Program-made: the position numbers and the translations under genes
Notes under the pieces: model-generated
What the model was told of the DNA's origin: nothing
The model's input: only the letters and a program-made list of their open reading frames with translations
Database searches by the model: none
In this document: in pieces, positions 14,259 through 15,560 of the stretch
Layout of the letters: every line of letters begins with the position of its first letter
Numbering within the stretch: position 1 is the first letter of the stretch
NCBI GenBank assembly: GCA_028716025.1
Contig: JAQUQP010000030.1
Span: 1 to 15,560, forward strand
From: a bacterium
Lineage (GTDB): Bacteria > UBA6262
Length of the DNA: 15,560 bases
Reading direction: 5' to 3'

Positions 14259-14287
14259 TTTACAAAGGTGTTTTTTTAGACTATAAT
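14259..14287 (+). promoter_or_regulatory. Sigma-70 promoter for argC-argJ
   Basis: TTTACA (14259-14264), a 17-base spacer and a perfect TATAAT (14282-14287). Transcription would start near 14294, about 40 bases before argC. I did not find a convincing ARG-box palindrome. Confidence 0.75.
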
Positions 14288-14333
14288 TATTGTCTATATA
14301 TACTCTAGCGATACAGATTAGCGGAGGTTGCTC

Positions 14334-15362
14334 ATGGTAAATGTAGGTGTAGTAGGCGCAAAAGGTTTTGCCGGAGAAGAATTGCTTAAATTATTACTTA
14401 AGCATCCCCAGGTAAAAATTACTGCTTTAGCCGACAAAATGGACGGGATATCCCAGGATATCACCTCTATTTATCCATATTTAGCTGGCAAGATCGACTT
14501 ACCCTGCGAAGAGCTGGACGTAGAAAAAGTCGCCAATAAATGCGACCTGGTATTTCTCGCCCTGCCTCACAAAGTCAGCCAGGGGATAGCGGCTGATTTT
14601 ATCAAGGCCGGAAAAAAAGTGATCGACCTGAGCGCGGATTTCCGGATCAAAGACACAAAAGTATATGAGCAATGGTATGAAACCAAACATTTATATCCTG
14701 AACTTCTGGCCCAGGCTGTATACGGTTTGCCGGAATTATACCGGGAGAAGATAAAAAAAGCAAAACTGATCGCTAATCCCGGTTGTTATCCCACCAGCAT
14801 TATCTTGGGGACTGCTCCCTTGGTCCGGGAACGGCTGGCTGGTACAGAATATATCCTGGCTGACAGTAAGAGCGGTGTCACCGGCGCCGGCCGGGCTTTT
14901 GTCCAGAATTTTATCACGGCGGAAGAGAAAAGCGAAAATCTTAAAGCCTACAGTATCGGTATCCATCGCCACACTCCGGAAATAGAGCAGGAATTATCCA
15001 ATCTGGCAGGTAAAGAGACGATGATCCTTTTTACACCGCATTTGATCCCGATAATGAGAGGGATACTGTCTTCTATTTATATCATGCCTAATAGTAATTT
15101 CAATACGACTGAGCTGTTAGAGATCTATAAAGAGTTTTATAAGGGCGAGCCGTTCGTACGCATCTTACCGGAAGGCAAGTTCCCGGAAACTAATGAAGTA
15201 GTGAATACGAATTACTGCAATATAGGTGTAAAAGCTGATGAGCGGACAAAACGGATCATAATTGTCAGCGCTATTGACAACTTGATCAAAGGGGCCAGTG
15301 GCCAGGCTATTCAGAATATGAATATTATGTGCGGCTTTGATGAAAGAGCAGGGCTTGTATGA
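14334..15362 (+). CDS. argC: N-acetyl-gamma-glutamyl-phosphate reductase
   Basis: 342 residues, normal for ArgC. It catalyses the NADPH-dependent reduction of N-acetylglutamyl phosphate to the semialdehyde, the third step of arginine synthesis in the cytoplasm. It has the N-terminal nucleotide-binding GAKGFAG, the aspartate-semialdehyde-dehydrogenase-type active site NPGCYPTS with Cys151, [11 protein letters not shown] and the conserved GIHRHTPEI with the catalytic His region (about 211-213). It ends [20 protein letters not shown], typical of the family. GGAGG at 14323-14327 supports ATG 14334 over the TTG at 14328. The stop TGA overlaps the argJ ATG. Confidence 0.97.
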   Translation: MVNVGVVGAKGFAGEELLKLLLKHPQVKITALADKMDGISQDITSIYPYLAGKIDLPCEELDVEKVANKCDLVFLALPHKVSQGIAADFIKAGKKVIDLSADFRIKDTKVYEQWYETKHLYPELLAQAVYGLPELYREKIKKAKLIANPGCYPTSIILGTAPLVRERLAGTEYILADSKSGVTGAGRAFVQNFITAEEKSENLKAYSIGIHRHTPEIEQELSNLAGKETMILFTPHLIPIMRGILSSIYIMPNSNFNTTELLEIYKEFYKGEPFVRILPEGKFPETNEVVNTNYCNIGVKADERTKRIIIVSAIDNLIKGASGQAIQNMNIMCGFDERAGLV

Positions 15363-15560
15363 ATACCGACCAGTTGAATATACCAAAAGGTTTTATCTTG
15401 ACCGGCGTAGCAGCCGGGATCGCCAGGAAAAAAGGGAAGCTTGATGTAGGAGTGATCTATACCGAGCAACCATGCGCTGCTGCCGCCATGTTTACGACTA
15501 ACCGGGTAAAAGCAGCGCCTGTCCTTTTAAGCCAGCGGTATATAAGCAAGGGAAAGATCC
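15359..15560 (+). CDS. argJ: Glutamate N-acetyltransferase / ornithine acetyltransferase, N-terminal part (partial)
   Basis: 67 codons at the window edge. The reading [26 protein letters not shown], broken here as [15 protein letters not shown] and [11 protein letters not shown], followed by [19 protein letters not shown], matches the ArgJ N-terminus. ArgJ recycles the acetyl group from N-acetylornithine to glutamate (and in bifunctional forms also uses acetyl-CoA). The autoprocessing Thr lies beyond the window. The ATG overlaps the argC stop as ATGA, so the pair is translationally coupled. Confidence 0.93.
   Translation, partial: MNTDQLNIPKGFILTGVAAGIARKKGKLDVGVIYTEQPCAAAAMFTTNRVKAAPVLLSQRYISKGKI

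Noticed and set aside
1..15560. CRISPR arrays, insertion sequences, phage or integrase genes
   Set aside because: No regularly spaced repeats, transposase motifs or target duplications were seen on either strand.

Overview
The window reads as a chromosomal stretch from a diderm (outer-membrane) bacterium with moderately AT-rich DNA. A PorV/PorQ-type outer-membrane barrel, several secreted beta-sandwich proteins, a type IV pilus/type II secretion-like ATPase relative and a cyclic-di-GMP riboswitch point to a free-living, surface-active organism. An uncultured candidate-phylum lineage would fit, but the sequence alone does not fix the phylum.

Layout. (1) 1-540: the translation block, with the 3' end of tuf (EF-Tu), rpmG (L33) and tRNA-Trp(CCA), closed by a hairpin. 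The secE-nusG-rplK genes that usually follow this trio are absent, and an ArsB/NhaD-type permease lies there instead. (2) 1901-12494: an accessory locus. It starts with an orphan PilB/GspE-like protein whose N-terminal MshEN-like region and zinc Cys motif remain but whose ATPase motifs are almost all lost. A cyclic-di-GMP-I riboswitch with a terminator follows, leading a three-gene run: a small secreted carbohydrate-binding-like protein, a secreted protein with a CHU_C/FlgD-like C-terminal sorting domain, and a PorV/PorQ barrel. After a strong terminator come two paralogous secreted proteins built from a module also found in the sorting-domain protein, then a 994-residue multidomain secreted protein whose C-terminal half repeats the architecture of the small one. 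(3) 12575-13542: rplM-rpsI with its own promoter and a bidirectional terminator. (4) 13561-14184, minus strand: a lone secreted protein of unknown function. (5) 14259-15560: argC and the start of argJ, overlapping by ATGA.

How the parts may work together. Three promoters (before the pseudo-ATPase, the riboswitch and the 994-residue protein) share one pattern: TTGACA, 13 bases, TGN, TATATT. With the riboswitch and the MshEN-like domain, this suggests a cyclic-di-GMP-responsive cell-surface programme: an outer-membrane barrel, a sorting-domain protein and a family of exported adhesin- or matrix-like beta proteins. The riboswitch, barrel and sorting domain are recognised from sequence; the common function is inference.
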